From NCBI GenBank assembly GCA_950295325.1, contig OX485803.1, positions 60,775,554 to 60,839,553 of the forward strand: a stretch of 64,000 nucleotides of DNA. The letters are read 5' to 3'. The translations under genes and the position numbers were made by a program. This document shows positions 34,355 through 48,026 of this stretch, one piece after another (within the stretch, counting starts at the first letter, position 1; each line of letters starts with the position of its first letter). This DNA comes from Polytrichum commune (Eukaryota; Streptophyta; Polytrichopsida; Polytrichales; Polytrichaceae). The notes beneath the pieces are model-generated. The model ran no database searches. It had not been told where the DNA came from and saw nothing but the letters and a program-made list of their open reading frames with translations.

Positions 34355-37300
34355 TAAGTTGGAACTAAGTAAATTTGGAAACAAGCAAACTTTCGGATAT
34401 TGTCCCAAAATAATAATAATAATAATAATGGCGAAGTGGTATGGGATTGCCGCAAGTAAAATAATGTGAAAAAGGTTGATTTGCAATGGAGTGTTAAACT
34501 AGGAAGGCTGCTAACATATTACCATTACTATACTGAATGTTGTAATCAGTGTCACCAATTTTATTGATCTTGCTTGATACTAATTATAAACCGCCCTATG
34601 CAGTGTCACTTACACTAAAAATATACTTAACATTATTTGTCATTCCTTGTTAAAAATCAAATAAAAGTGGGCCTTACATATCTACAATATTGCGAACATT
34701 GTCACTTACAAAGTGGTTTTCATCCAAATTTTGATCATCCATGACAACATCTCATTATAGAAAAGTTAAGATGCACAATACACCTGAGTTTGTTTCAATA
34801 GTTGACATTTCGATGAACTAAAAAGTAAGTTCGTATGACGGTTTTTGTTGCCTTATTCATAAGAAGCGGCCATTAGAAAAGCTACCACAATGACATAAGA
34901 ATACCATATGGCACTAAATATAATATTTAGTGTATTCCCAATTGAACTTACCCCACATAACATTCGACAATACACTATAATGCTCAACCCCCGAATACAA
35001 TCTCTCATAGCATGTATCCACAAATTCATTAAAAGAATTCTATTTGGGCCTGCATTTCAACTACACATGGTTTGCTCCGAGGTCATTCCACGTGCATTTG
35101 TATGTCACACAAGGTTAACAAGAGAGCATATCGGAGTCACCCTATCTATGACCTCCATGTGTCTATTAACCCTTAAAAGGTGTAAGAGACCCGCTTGGAA
35201 GATGAGGCTTGTACATTGAATGTCATGGAATCAAATAAGGTAGATGGATCTCAAATGTCTTGTTTCTTAATCGGACCCTTATGTTTGAATTTTTGATGGG
35301 TATGTAGTTTGGCGAGGATCAAAGAGAAAACATCATAAAGACACATGTTTAAACAAGATTGGACTACATCTTTGAATATCAACGTTTGTTCTACGTTTAT
35401 TAATGAAAACAACTAGAAGGACATGTGTATCTAGTGAACAAATCAAAAAACGTGCATTTCTGATCACCATGATTGAATCAGGGGGGGAGGTTCAATTTTC
35501 ACTCCGATGTTTGCATATATTCATCGTAGATTTGCTAATGCAACTCAAGTTTTGATGTGTAAATATAATAAGTTGAAGTTGGAGAACATGAAACACGAAC
35601 CAAATAACACCCACGTACGTTAGATGTTGCATACGTATTATTGATATTGTTGCATATTATGAGTATATTTTAATGTAGTGAGTCATGCAAAAGATTGTTC
35701 ATGTCTTATAGACCAAGTAAGAAATTGGTTGTTTGGGGCTCCTACGGGGCTACCACTTGAGGTTAAGAATAGTATCAATGCCTCTAAAGGTAAAGCCTAT
35801 TAAACCTCTATAATGAATGCACGGTTTCCACAATGGCAAAGTGGACCATCTCAACAACTTGTTCGACTTGATGATCACCACTTGGAGTTCTACTGGACTA
35901 GCACCCATTCTTCTATCACAAATTTTTATGACTTGTGTCATCAAAGTGAGAAATCTTACCTTGGTTTCAAATGTTATATGTTGAAACATGTCCACCCGTC
36001 CCAAGCACGATCACTACACTAAATATCGGACTTTGTGTGACCATACTATTCATCATCAACCCTCGTTAATCAACTTATAATTACCGAGTAGCACCTGAAG
36101 AACTTGTCATATGACACTTGGTGCTACATAACATGTCACAAACAACCTTGCCTTCACCAAAATTTGCCCCTACTTTGCGTTGGAGACATTCAAACGATTT
36201 TAGATGTGATCTGGTCAAGCGGTCAAGAGGCGTGCATCAGGGGCAATTTTGGGAGGGGGTTAGAATTTACACCCTCTAGCTTAACATACCAATACTATTA
36301 TATTACAATTTGACACAAACACGATATAAGGAATGTGACCCTATTGTGGGCAGTTCCAGTTTTGCACATGTCTATGGTTGTTGGATCACTACGAAAATTG
36401 TTTCACTTGGTAAAAAATTGCGAATAATGAAAACTATCAATTCAAACTCAAGAGTCAAAATTGAAATGTAAAGTTACATGAGGGCACATAAAAGAAATTC
36501 TTTCTCTTTGAGTGATCACATAGGCCCTCCCAATTGTGTTCATTGTTGACTCTAGGAAGTTGTTTACATTATGAGGACATAGCCCAGTCTCATCACACCA
36601 TATGTTATTCTAGCATTCTTTTCTAAACAACATGCCTTGCTATATAGTGTCCAATTAGGAAGAATGACTCCATGAGGCATGGACATACCTTACTCCAATG
36701 CAACATGTATAATGATCATGTGTTGGTGATGCGGTCATACCAAGGCCACTACAACAAATCCCATCATAACTCCAATTTAAGTTGTCCTCTAGGACATGGC
36801 CAAAGATGTTCTACAAGCATATACTCTATTCACTCCAGTCTTCCAAAGACCAAAGTTCTTCTTCTAGTCATATGGTGGATTGACATTAGGCCATAGGCCA
36901 TAGTGGAAGGGGTATTTTATGTGTCGATCCCAACATGTTTGGGAGGATCCACCTCGGTAGGATTCATGTAGATTGATTGGTCTTATATTTATACAAAATA
37001 GAGCCTAGGAGTGTCACAACCAATTTCTTGTATTTTATTTTTTCCCACCGCAATTTTGCCCATGGATAGGCCCTCTAGAATATGTTGTTATGTGACAACA
37101 TTACATAATATTCTCCTCAGAGTGCGTTGGTTCTCTCGAGGTGGTTGTGTTTCTGGTTCTTTTTTGTAATTTATTTTTTTGTTTGTGCCCAAAAAAAATT
37201 ACACGATATTATTCAACCATGTGGTGGTAATTCCACTAACTTTGGAATATGTCAATTGTATTTTCTAGGGCATTCAAACAAAGTAGTATTATTCGTTTAC

Positions 37301-39157
37301 TATGCATACATTTAGGCATACACTTGAAAATATAGGTGGAGTTATATTCCATGCCTACTCACATGAATCACCATTCATCTCAACACTATTCGCACGAAGC
37401 ATTGTTCATCTGGACATTAATCAATAAAAATATTATTCATAACAACATTATTCATTAACAATATTGACACTATTCACAATATTCATATTATTCATACCGG
37501 CATTGTTCACTTTCCCTACTGGAGCACCGTCAATTTTATCCTATTATCTAATTTTTCTCCCTAATGGTAAGACAGTGGAGGCCTTTGATAGATGCTAAAT
37601 ATAAAACAATACACAACCATGCAATTGAATAACAATGTGGTATTATTTAAGCCAAATTCTCAATTCTTGTATACTCACATTTGGCCTTATTCATGTTCTC
37701 GTAAAAAATAATCAGTGTTGGCCAAATTCACAAAGTTCATGACCATTGTCCTTCATATAAGGTAGTAGCCGACCATGCATAGAGACATAAGTTACCCTTT
37801 GTTTATTAGGGTCCACCCACACCACCTAGTTAAGATAATTAGCTAGCTTACAAGTTAGTGAATATAACTAATGAAAATGCTAGCTAATTAAAATCATGGT
37901 CATACCGCCTACACCACCCAGTTAAATGAATCAACTAATAATACAAGTTAGTGAAAATCGACTAACTTATATGCTAGTCAACTGATCTCAAATGTCATTA
38001 GAATTTCTTATGAATTTGAACATCGAAAATGGGAATATGATCATATTTTATAGTAGAATATTATTTATTACTTAAAATTTGATGTTAATTTAGGATGATG
38101 TGAGAAACAATGTCGCCCACCTCATAGCAAAATAAAGAACAAATGGGGAACATGAGAAGCAAGCATTTAAGAAAATAAATTAGGTTAATCAATGGTAAAA
38201 AGCTCGTTGGCATTAGGAATATGGATGAGTTAAGATTTCTTCACAAAAGAAGGTCAAGAATGGAAGCTAATTTCTAGTTTGATAACTTCTATTCAAGCCT
38301 TCATTTAAGTGGTGCAGGTGTGAGATTGATTATTGTAGGGTGATGATAGGTTGGGCAAAAAATGCCCAATAAGTAATCAATATAAAAAGGGCTTAGGCGG
38401 TCCGTAAAAACATTTATGAAAAAATTGTCAACATGTGTGTGTGTGGGGGGGGGGGGGGTCACATAACATATCCTACGTACAAATCCATCTACTGTAACTT
38501 ATTTTTCATTCATTCATGCCGGCTATGTACATGATGCTAACCTTTAGGATTTGGGTCAAGCCTTCTTAGTGTGCTAATTAGAGGTGTGAATAATCCTTTT
38601 TGTTCGTTTTGTGCTCATGTTTGGTAGAGATTGCTTGAGAATTTGCAAGCATGGCTAAGAGGCAAAGGTAAATTTGTCATATGTTTCATCCCATCGACAA
38701 GGATAAGAGATTATTGAGTGTTGCAAGTGATATTGAAGTTATTGAATGCCCAAGTTTTGAATGCACCAAATCTCTTAATATTTATACGTGTCAATGATTT
38801 TTTTCCTTTCTTTTAGGCCGTCTAGCCCAATAATTTAGGCTTGATAAATTTAAATTGTTTTTTGCTCAACCTTCTATCAACCTATGGTAGCTCTCATATA
38901 GGTTAGCTATCTCATATGCAAGCTAAGTCTCTTAATTGGGCAATGCAAGAACAATAAAACTAATGTTTATAGTTTTTTACTCTAAGCGATACCTTAAGCA
39001 AGAAGTGTGGGTGGACCCTGAGTTTCTTAAGTTACAAGGGACCACATACCTAACATGGGGATCCTGCTCCCACCCAATTGTCACCTTTGATTCATTTGTT
39101 CAAAAAAGTTAAATTGAAGTTGTTTTTGTGTGTGAGGGCTCTATCCATTTCTAAGTG
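34355..39157. other. Long AT-rich intergenic stretch
   Basis: An AAT microsatellite lies near 34409-34429 and a TG/G-run at 38435-38458. Open frames up to 103 codons (34908-35219) have no recognisable motif. Apart from the array at 37365-37515, I see nothing that can be named. Confidence 0.35.
37365..37515 (+). repeat. Irregular ATTATTCA-type array
   Basis: About a dozen variants of cattgttcat, cactattcac and attattcat follow one another at 10-20 base intervals. Such arrays are common as subterminal repeats of DNA transposons, but no matching terminus was found. Confidence 0.5.
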
Positions 39158-39389
39158 AGAGGGAATGACTATATACGAGGCTACCTCTCATCCATCCAAT
39201 ATAAAAACTTGACCTCCTATAGATATGTTGTTGATTCATCTCCAATGACCTAGAGTACACTACTTCAAGGTCTTTAAAGCTAATTCTGGTGTCAAATAAA
39301 CTAAATAAGTAACCTTTGGGTTGCATACTATTTCAAGATTTTGATACTAGATGAATGAGAGGTATGCTTGTATATGGTATTTCCCTCTC
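39158..39389. mobile_element. Family F MITE, copy 1
   Basis: The ends agagggaatgactatatacg and gtatatggtatttccctct are inverted repeats, continuing inward with ctacctctcatccatc against gatgaatgagaggtat. It is about 232 bp with no coding capacity. Other copies or fragments are at 26918-27154, 10777-10916 and 5650-6100. Confidence 0.72.
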
Positions 39390-40187
39390 TTCCCCCTTTT
39401 CTACATTACACAAACTCATAAGATAGTTTTCTCCAACATGTCTCAAAGCTATTAACAACAAGACGTCAATATGTGTAACCCGCCCCCCCCCCCCCCCAAC
39501 TTATAGCAACGATGACAAAAGCTTTAAAACATTCTTGTGAAGCCACGACCCTCTTGGCCCTAAATTGAGGGCATTGATCTCATTCTTGGAGGCATTGAGC
39601 TATTCTCATAGACTCACACATCATAAAAGTAACTATTTGCGTATTGTAACAACGTATGATTGCACAACAAAACGCATTTAGAACTTGCAACAATAACAAA
39701 TGGAAACAATTTTGAAAACCCTAAAACCACAAATCAACAACAAAACTCTTAGGAATCCCTACTCCTTGATTTCCAATTGCCACTCAAATAGATGTCTCCA
39801 TGCATATCATTTCGTGTGATAGGGGGACCGATTTGTGGCTTTCGTACCACTCCCTCCGATTCTTTAAAAAAAATCATAATGATGTCATGTCTTGGGGATG
39901 TATACGTGACACAAATGTTGTGGTCACAACATGTTTGACGGTGAAAGCTCATTGTCTATCAAGATCATGATGTATAAATTACAATAAATTCAAATTCAAA
40001 TGTGTATCTATTTATCTATCTATCTATAGTATATAACTTAAGTAAGTCACAATAAATACCTTATTTACAAGAATTGGTGTGACCATAATGCACAACATAT
40101 ACCTTGCCATCACATTGAGAATGTCACACTGTATTGACAAAAATTTCAAATGATCACAATTGTTGAATGATCAAAATGTAACACATC
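39390..40187. other. Intergenic DNA
   Basis: A C-run at 39483-39497 and a CTAT microsatellite near 40008-40026 are present. No gene is supported. Confidence 0.4.
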
Positions 40188-40189
40188 TA

Positions 40190-40695
40190 AGGGCCACTTC
40201 ACACAGGAGCCAAGAGCCGTGACCATGGGATCGTGACAACCCAAAAGAAAGTGTCCAAAAGTCGTCCCAACACACCTCCAAAATCATGTAGTGTGGTCAT
40301 GGACCCTCGAGTGTAGTGTGAAGTCATATGTGACTGGGCCCTCAACCAAATGTTATTTCAATGAATTTCTATTTATACGGGTCCTCACGCATGATAAAAT
40401 TGAATAAATTAACGGTTATGAGCATTCAGGGTGCCATGGTCTCCCGGTTTTGTGTTAGGCCTACCTCCAAGAGGTTGTTTTTGAAAATAGTCCAAGTGAC
40501 CATGAAACATGATCCATTGGATGCCATGTAAGAATCCATGTGAACTTTACATCCATCTTGCATTCACATACTCCGTTGGTCCCTCAAGCATACTAATGTG
40601 AAGCAGCGAACTTGGACCGGCTCTGCCTTTTCCACCAATGAGAGTGCTTGAAGTGTAAGGGTCATGGGCTCTCAGTCTCGTATGTGAAGTGGTCT
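40190..40695. mobile_element. Family E MITE (copy E1), intact
   Basis: The left end gggccacttcacacaggagc and the right end gtatgtgaagtggtc are inverted repeats with TA-rich flanks. It gives the uninterrupted version of the sequence split by E3 at 11337, through the phrase gggctctcagtctcg. No protein is encoded. Confidence 0.75.
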
Positions 40696-43679
40696 TAAGG
40701 TTGTAGATGATTTCTAGGTCAACGCTTCGAGTTGTTGGAACTTGACTTTCATGTGAGAGTTTGTGGGCTATCTACCAATTTCAAACATCAAACTTTCTTT
40801 CTTATTATATATATATATACTTGTTTTTTCTGTCAAACCAAATATAGGTAACTAAAGTATCAATTATAAACTTAAAATTTCAAGATGATCCCCATTATAC
40901 TTATAACTCCTATATTTACAGTCCACAACAAACAGTCATCCTCCATTCTAGCCACTCGACATCCTTTATCCTATAGAAACCACCCACCTCGATTAGATTT
41001 GAAATGAAAGTCAATGACTTGCAAGCACCTGGTTTGTGTGTGGCCTTCTTTAAATTCATGTCCAAATCTGCACATCGATCGGGCACGAGTTCAAATGCAT
41101 TAATTCTTGCATTCTAATGGAAATCCCAAATACTAGAACTTAATTTACATCCTTATTTTGCTCATACAACAAAAACAATTGAACTCTTCTCGGAGCATGT
41201 CAACCGTAGACTCGACTCCCTCACAAAAATAGACATGCTCGATTGCCTTGAATTTCGATGGTATAAGAGAGCACAAAATGAATAATCCGGAGCAAGCTAC
41301 TTGAGTGGTTGACTTTGCTCCAATTAGTCACCGGGCTACAATTTTGGTTCCCCATGAGCCACGATGTTTCTCTCGAGGGCCATGAAGAGTGTATATAAGA
41401 GAGGCATCATAGGGTCTTTGACTTCACTATGACTTCATTTATTTGAAGTCTTAATGTTGACAAATATGCTACATTACACTATTATTGAAGGACCTTGACC
41501 ATCTAACAATCGCCCACTGAGCATGATATGTTTGTAGGGAGGAATGCACATGATAGTGAAGGTGGGACACCATGCAGGTTTCTACATGTGATAATGCACT
41601 AGAGCCATGCATTGAACTGTGCAATGCAATGAAGTGATATAGGTGTACTGTGTGTGAGATTGAATTGTAAGTAGTCTTTGAAATTCTTACTGCATAAGTA
41701 AGGCAAAATAGTTGTAAGGTTTTCTCAAGGTTCTTTTAAATGAACAATGGATATATTCTCATCCTCATATGTCAACTGTTTGAAATGCACCAACAAACCA
41801 ATGCATATCATGAAAGGAGGAATACAAATAAACGTTGATATATTCAATGTTTGTTTAACTATGTCATTAATGTTTAAGGGAAGTTGGTGCATACAAACAT
41901 AGGTACCCATCATCCTCGCAAACAAAAATCGTATGTCAAGGGTTGTGATTAACTATCTAGACAAGTTCACACCATACCAATTCACAATCTAAAACTAAGG
42001 GGGCAATGTAGTGTACACCAAAAGGTTGTGCCAAATGATCATAAAACTCAATGGTGCCTCAGTTTGTTAGATTTGGCTATAGAAGACATAGGGCCGTCAC
42101 AAAAGTATGATGCTACTTTGCATGGTCTTTGTGTAAACCCAAGAGAGCCAAAACAATAGTTATTTGTTTATTTATTTGAAGACCCAACAATGCGAATCAT
42201 GCGATCATTTAAATTGAATAGCAACATTTTGTTGATGTGGTTTAGTGATTATGACTTACATTTATTTACTGGTGCGAAGGGGGTATTAAAAAAGGAAGGA
42301 GAGATCTAACACCATTGTAATATGTAAGGTGTCATTTGTTGCTTAAAATGTTGTTAGGTCTACCTCAACGAGGTGGTCAAGAAAAATGTTCATGAAGTTT
42401 ATGAATAGATAGTTCACTTTGGCAATGCAAGATGTTGTGTGGTCTTCTCATATGCGGATAATAGCACAACACTTGGCCTAAGTGTAAACCCAACTCGGAC
42501 TATGCCTATCATTTTGGCCAACTACAACTTGAAAAGTTAATGTGGTCCCTCACTTTGGTATTGGTGTAAATTATTCCTAATTCCAACTCCAAATTGGCTA
42601 ACCCATAAGCAAATGTGTAGATTACATGCGACGTCCATGTTTATGCAAGACAAAAAGAGGAAGGAAAGCAATACATTCAATGGAACATACATATTGTTTG
42701 TTTGGGTCACATTAAGCAAGTTTTTGCCTAATGTTCATTTTCTCGAGACCTAGGTGACTTGGGAACCTCGTTTGAAGTATATAAAGTTTAGACATGTGCA
42801 TTTGACTTGTTTATGTACTTTCACGATTTCAGACACTATTTGAAGACATTGAAACCTTGGACACGACGAACGAGTGCATTGGCAACGTGTGAATTATTTT
42901 AAAGGCAAGTTGGTACTATATGGCCATGTTTTACATACATTTAGATGCAAGATAGGATGTAGGGTTCATGGAAACCATGTTAGAAGACCCAGTAAAAACT
43001 TGCCGTATGTGAGTTTTAAGGCAGATTCATCCCGACCTATTCCCACTAAACTACTTTCAAGGTCTACAATCTTGATTATGCAACCAATACGATTATCCAA
43101 TAAGCTTACGAGCTATAAAAGAATTCCCCATATTATCGCCTTCAACTTACACAATTACCACACGTCCTTGCAAATAGGGAAGTGTCACATACGGATGTAC
43201 CTATAGTAGGTGATGAGTTTGTAGGTATGATGTCTATTCCACATTATAAATTTGGGCATCTCCAAGAGTTGAGGTTCGTATTGCATTTGCAAACTTCTAT
43301 AGGTCTAAGATCCTAGTTGCATTGTAGTCCACGTTTTTCCTATCAAAGTTTCATATTTAGATACTATAGCTAAATTCAATCTTATCATGGCACTCTTATA
43401 TACAGTTTCTGTGATTTTTGGACTCGATCTACATTTAATGTATTATTTAGTGTCGTACAATTATTGAAACTTGTAAAAAAATCTATAATGTTAGGATAAG
43501 TTAATTCTATGCTCATGTTACTATAAAAAAATAGCAACAAGAGGATTACGATAATTAGGTGGTGGAATGTTAGGTGCATGTTATCATTGACCATGTGAAG
43601 ATATGCTCATGCAAATAAAGGGGTAAGAGTGCCAAGTAAATGCAAAATAAACTGATCTAAATCTTAATAACAATCTTAA
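40696..43679. other. AT-rich intergenic DNA
   Basis: An AT microsatellite lies near 40807-40820. The 110-codon frame at 42874-43206 has no recognisable domain. Nothing else can be named. Confidence 0.35.
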
Positions 43680-43990
43680 TCAAATACCCATAATTTTAGT
43701 GGTATGCATTCATGTATGGCTCCAATAATGGATACAAAAAAATGCATGTACCTCAAAATATTATAAGCATCGACATAGTTTGTATGTGTGTGTGTGTGTG
43801 GGGGGGGGGGGGCGCACCTATATGACCATTTAATGAGTATGAGGATCTTCACTTCGATAATGATTAAGTTATTCATACGAACTTCAAAAACTATGAGGAA
43901 AGTGGCTACAAACATCAACATTGGATTCGTTGGGCATCTCGTACTATTCATGTGTTTCATATCCTAGTGAAGTGGGATAGTTGAAGGAAG
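43680..43990 (+). repeat. Family G repeat, partial copy
   Basis: Shares ggctccaataatggatac, gaccatttaatgagtatga and ttcatatcctagtgaag with the other G copies. The GT tract plus 13-base G-run at about 43783-43812 sits where other copies have 5-6 G. The left terminus is not recognisable. Confidence 0.6.
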
Positions 43991-44397
43991 TAACCAAAAC
44001 CCTAAAGGCCAAAGAAAGTTCTCCAAAAATCACCTAAAACAATTCAATCCAGTCCATCAACTTATGAATAAAACATCAGTACCTTTTACGATTGATATGA
44101 ACGCACGGAGGACACCTTTGCATAGTTAGGTTTGTTCTCACAAATTTTTAGTTGTCCACGTGTTCAAAATTAGAATGTTACAACTTAAACATGGACAATG
44201 GTATTGTCAACCTACGATGATTGCCTGGACAAAAATTTTTGCCTCATTCTTTAAGGGTCAAGGCCCATCTACTTAAGGCAAGTTGATATACATTTAATCC
44301 AAATCTTGCAAGTTTAACAACTAAATAATTAACTACGCATTACCCCCCCCCCCCTTGTGCAGGGGCATAGAGTATTTGTTTTCTAGCCTTAGAGTAA
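43991..44397. repeat. Family H repeat fragment
   Basis: Resembles 27225-27480. Ends next to a C-run (44343-44354) and the start of another family G copy. Class unknown. Confidence 0.4.
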
Positions 44398-44785
44398 GGT
44401 AGACGTGCCTGATTTAGGTATTGATCTTAGTCGAACACCTATGTTTGAGTGGTATGTGGGTAGATGTGACTCCAAGAACGGATACCAAAAAGACATTTGT
44501 GTAAAAGAGATTGGACTACGTGCTCATAATATGATGACCATTTTAAATCTTATAGTCAACATAATTGGAGGGACCTATTATAGCCATTTAATAAGCACGA
44601 GAATCTTTTAGTTTGATAATGAGTAATATTTTCATATGATCTCCAATTTTTTGATTAAAGGAAGTGGTGATGACCTCAACTTGGATTTGCTCACCATGTC
44701 GCACTAATCAAGAGTTTCATAATATATCCTTTGTTGGAGTAGGGCGTTAGACGGCGAGTTAGTAACCATTTAAGACCCATGCACC
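44398..44785 (+). mobile_element. Family G repeat, full-length copy
   Basis: Runs from ggtagacgtgcc to aagacccatgcacc and aligns along its length with 46815-47176. Its right edge coincides with the abrupt change to the GC-rich promoter region of the first TIFY gene, so it inserted just upstream of that gene. Confidence 0.7.
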
Positions 44786-45722
44786 CTCAAGTCGGCACCA
44801 ACGCATCGCCCGCCGAACACAGCACGGGCCCGGTCCACCCTCCCCCCCCCCCCCGCCCGTCGTCCGACGCACACCCGGCCCGGGCTGACTCGCCAGCTTC
44901 CTCTGCCCTTCCCTTTCCCTTTCCCTTTCCTTTCCCTTCCCTTCTGGCCAAAGCAGCCTCCTGCTCTACTGCTTTCCTTCCTCCGCTACTTACTTACTCA
45001 CTCTCCCTCCCTCGCTCGCCCCTTTCCCTCCCTCCCTCCCTCCCTCCCTCCCTCCCTCCCTCCCTCGCCTGCCTCTCGCGGCTCTCCTCCTTGTGCTTCT
45101 TCTTCCTCCTCGACACTCGTCTGACAGGTGATTTCGCTCTACCTTCCCTTGCGGCTCTCCCCTCGCCCTGCCGACCCCACCTGGCTCCCTGCTTACCTCA
45201 TTACAACAAGCCTTGTGCCCGGAAAGCGGCCTCTCTCTCGCCCCCTCTGCACCCGCTTGGCTTTGGTCCGGTTTGGTTCTGTTCTCGTTCCAGGTTTGGT
45301 TTGGAGGAGCGAGCGAGCGATGCCCAACTGAGAATTGGAGCGCTGCGCTTAGGAGAGGGGAGCTTGGTGGCGTGAGGAGGAAGGGATGTTAGCGAGCAGG
45401 GGAAATGAAGATTTGGCGGTGTGGTTGCATTGCGGATGCAGTAGTAGCCTAGGCGTGGATCGGAAGGCAGTTGGCGCAGGTGAGGAGGATGGACAGCAGC
45501 ATTGCGCAAGATCGGAGGACGGAGGCGTTTAGGTGTGCAGGTTATTACTGTGTTTAGGAGAGATCGGGGAAGGAGGTGGAGGTGGGCGTGTTGTGTGAAA
45601 GGAAGAGTGAAAGAGCAGGTTATCGGCCGGCAGCAGAGAAGAGGAGAATTGAAGAAATTGTAGGTGTTCTGAGTGTGGTTTAGAGGCGCAGAGTGCAGGG
45701 GAGGAGGAGGTTATGTGGTGTG
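44786..45722 (+). promoter_or_regulatory. GC- and pyrimidine-rich promoter/leader of TIFY copy 1
   Basis: GC content rises sharply at 44786. The region contains CCCTTT repeats (about 44905-44945) and a long CTCC array (about 45026-45065), the sort of pyrimidine patch seen near plant transcription starts. From about 45420 it aligns with 58600-58830 upstream of the second gene (gcattgcgcaagatcg in both), so at least that part belongs to the duplicated unit. A conserved splice donor gtgagt follows at 45723. The 198-codon frame at 44779 is low-complexity and probably not coding. The exact transcription start cannot be read. Confidence 0.55.
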
Positions 45723-48026
45723 GTGAGTCTTTTTCTGTGACGACTTTGTTATGGAGGATGTTAATGAGGTAGTTTTCGCCAAGATAAACACATAGTTCTG
45801 GGGTGATTTACTAAGCTCGCTTCATCTGTTAAAAGTCTACATGGATGTTGTTTATGCAGTTTTCACTAAGACAATCACATAGTTTTGAGGTCATATGGTA
45901 AGCTTGTTTCATCTTAGAGGTCTACATGTATCTTGTTTGCTCAATAAGAATGCTCAAATTCAAGGTGAAAATGAATTGTTAGAGCTGTTCACAAGGCATG
46001 ACGACAATTTGATAACCGAGACGTAATTTTGTGTCTTGCTGGACGCGTAGTGTCAAGAGTTTCTTGAACATACGAACTGCAAAATTTTGTCTCGAGCGAT
46101 TTCTATCCGTCCCTCTGGTCTTTTCTTGGGTCCGGAGAAACTCTCTCTACCTCTCTTTAAGGCTATGGCAGTCTTTCTGAGAGGTTCAGTACTGCCGGGA
46201 CCGATTCTGAAATCGGCATGGAGCCTTAAGGACAGAGTGGGAGCACTTTTGAACTGGTGCGTACAGGAAAATCTGGTAGAAGCTCCTTTGAGCATCCTTC
46301 TGAATCAGGAGTGCATAACAATATAGATCTGAGTGTTTGGTAGGCTCTTGGGTAATATAGGAGGATGCTATTCGGAAGCATGATGATTTTCACGATATCT
46401 TAAGTTAGTACAAAATCCTAACACGGTTGTGGATCGTCGCTCGGAAAGGGCCCTCCTCCTTCCTCTTCCGATGTGTTTATATATCTCAAAGAGCCAACAA
46501 GTGGTGATATTGCGATATTTCTCTGACGTGTTGTAAATTGCTCATAAATGTTAGATCCATTTAAGAACGTTGCTGAAGAGACGAATTGCAATTATGGAGG
46601 GACGGAGATACTAAAGGTTTTTAGGGGATAGAAGACGTTCAGGTCCCTATAGGAGTGTGGACGGAGAGTTCATAATCTGTTGGGATCTAGCTGCCAAAGT
46701 CAACAGTGAATAAATATACTTACTGGAGTAATCTAACGAAACTTCACAGAAACGGGGTCGATGTTTGTGGATTGTTTGTGGCGTTCACATCGCAGTAAAT
46801 CAATCTGTCCACATGGTAGACATTCTTAATTCGGTTACTTATATTTATCGGATGCCATTATTGAGTGGTTTGTGGTCAGGTGTGGCTCCAAGAATGGATA
46901 GCAAAGAGACATGTGCTTGACTATGTGTTCAAAATACTAATACCATCTAGATGCAATAGTCAACATAATTGGGGGGCCCTGCATGGCTATTTAATGAGCG
47001 TGAGAATCTTCACTTTGATAATGAATAGCATATTCATATGGGCTCCAAGGATTATAAGGAAAGTGGATATGGCCTTGATTTGGATTTGCTATCCACCGTG
47101 TACTAATAATAGCATGTTTCATATCCTGGGAGAAATGGGCTAGTAAGGAAAAGTAACCATTTAAGACCCATATACCTTAGCTTGCATCTGAGTTGACCAC
47201 TGAGAGCAATCTGAAAGTGAAGTCTCTTGTAGTTTTCGTCATAATAACAACAATAGAAACAGTTGATGATAGTGAGCTATCTTGCGCCACCTCACCATTC
47301 AGTTCTTTTCAGACTTTCCGTGGCTGCAAAGCTGAGCAGTATTGTTGCAGGAAATCGAAATAATATATAAAAGTTATAAGCATGAAATGCTACATTGCAA
47401 TCATAAGTTTGTATTTGTCCTGATGGCACAAGCGGGAGTTACTTTAGAAATTCCTTTATCAGCATTGGTTGTTATTGAGCTATTTTTGTGATGTCTGGAG
47501 TACATGAGTAGCTTAACATAGAACCTATTGAATACCAAACAATATATTGTACAAATTTAATAATATAGTTTTAATAGTTCTGGTGGGATACTTTCTGGAG
47601 TGATATAGGATTTTATAAATCTGGAACTGACCACTGACATGCATATATTGCCACTGGTGAGGGTTGCTATAGCTGCAAACCTTCTAAAATGAGAAGAACA
47701 TCAGGAATCTAACCTGAGTTATAATTCTGAGGGTTTTCTTTTTGTTGTTTTAGTGTCTTCATGATTGATGTTTGTGTACTTCATCCTATTTATGTCTTTG
47801 ATTCTTTGTCTTGGGTTAGCTTGTGCGTTTCCTTGGGGGATGCAAGAGTGTCATGTCTCATGTTTCATTTGGTCTCCAGGTGGGCATTACAGTGTGTTTT
47901 GAAGTTGTGGAAGGAACTACTAAGATCTGTATTCTGACAGTTTCTTTGTGGCATAGCAGGTGGCTGGTTGATCATTTGGGTGCAAGAGACACACATTGAG
48001 TTTGGCCTATTGCCATTGTGTCAAAA
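45723..48026 (+). other. Leader intron region of TIFY copy 1
   Basis: The conserved donor context tggtgagtctttt at 45723 has its counterpart at 58901 in copy 2. Candidate acceptors conserved in both copies are ggcatagcag (ending 47959) and gcattacag (ending about 47900). The region aligns patchily with copy 2 throughout, for example gtttcttgaac near 46060, and is non-coding apart from chance frames. A family G repeat (46815-47176) sits inside. Confidence 0.6.
46815..47176 (+). mobile_element. Family G repeat inside the leader intron
   Basis: Runs from ggtagacattctt to aagacccatatacc. The second gene copy reads straight through (ctgtccacaag then tatcttgcgtctgag), giving the empty site. The insertion therefore postdates the gene duplication. 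It also provides the uninterrupted sequence that shows where pogo entered the G copy at 29.7-31.7 kb. Confidence 0.82.

Noticed and set aside
37365..37515. CRISPR-like spaced repeats
   Set aside because: Repeat units vary in sequence and spacing, and the context is plant nuclear DNA.
44779..45375. 198-codon open frame rich in Pro, Ser and Leu
   Set aside because: It follows the CTCC and CCCTTT arrays, has no domain, and lies in the leader/promoter of TIFY copy 1. Length is explained by high GC and lack of stops.
48018..48026. GTG upstream of the TIFY copy 1 ATG as a start
   Set aside because: Copy 2 is not conserved there, and the ATG at 48027 is shared by both copies.
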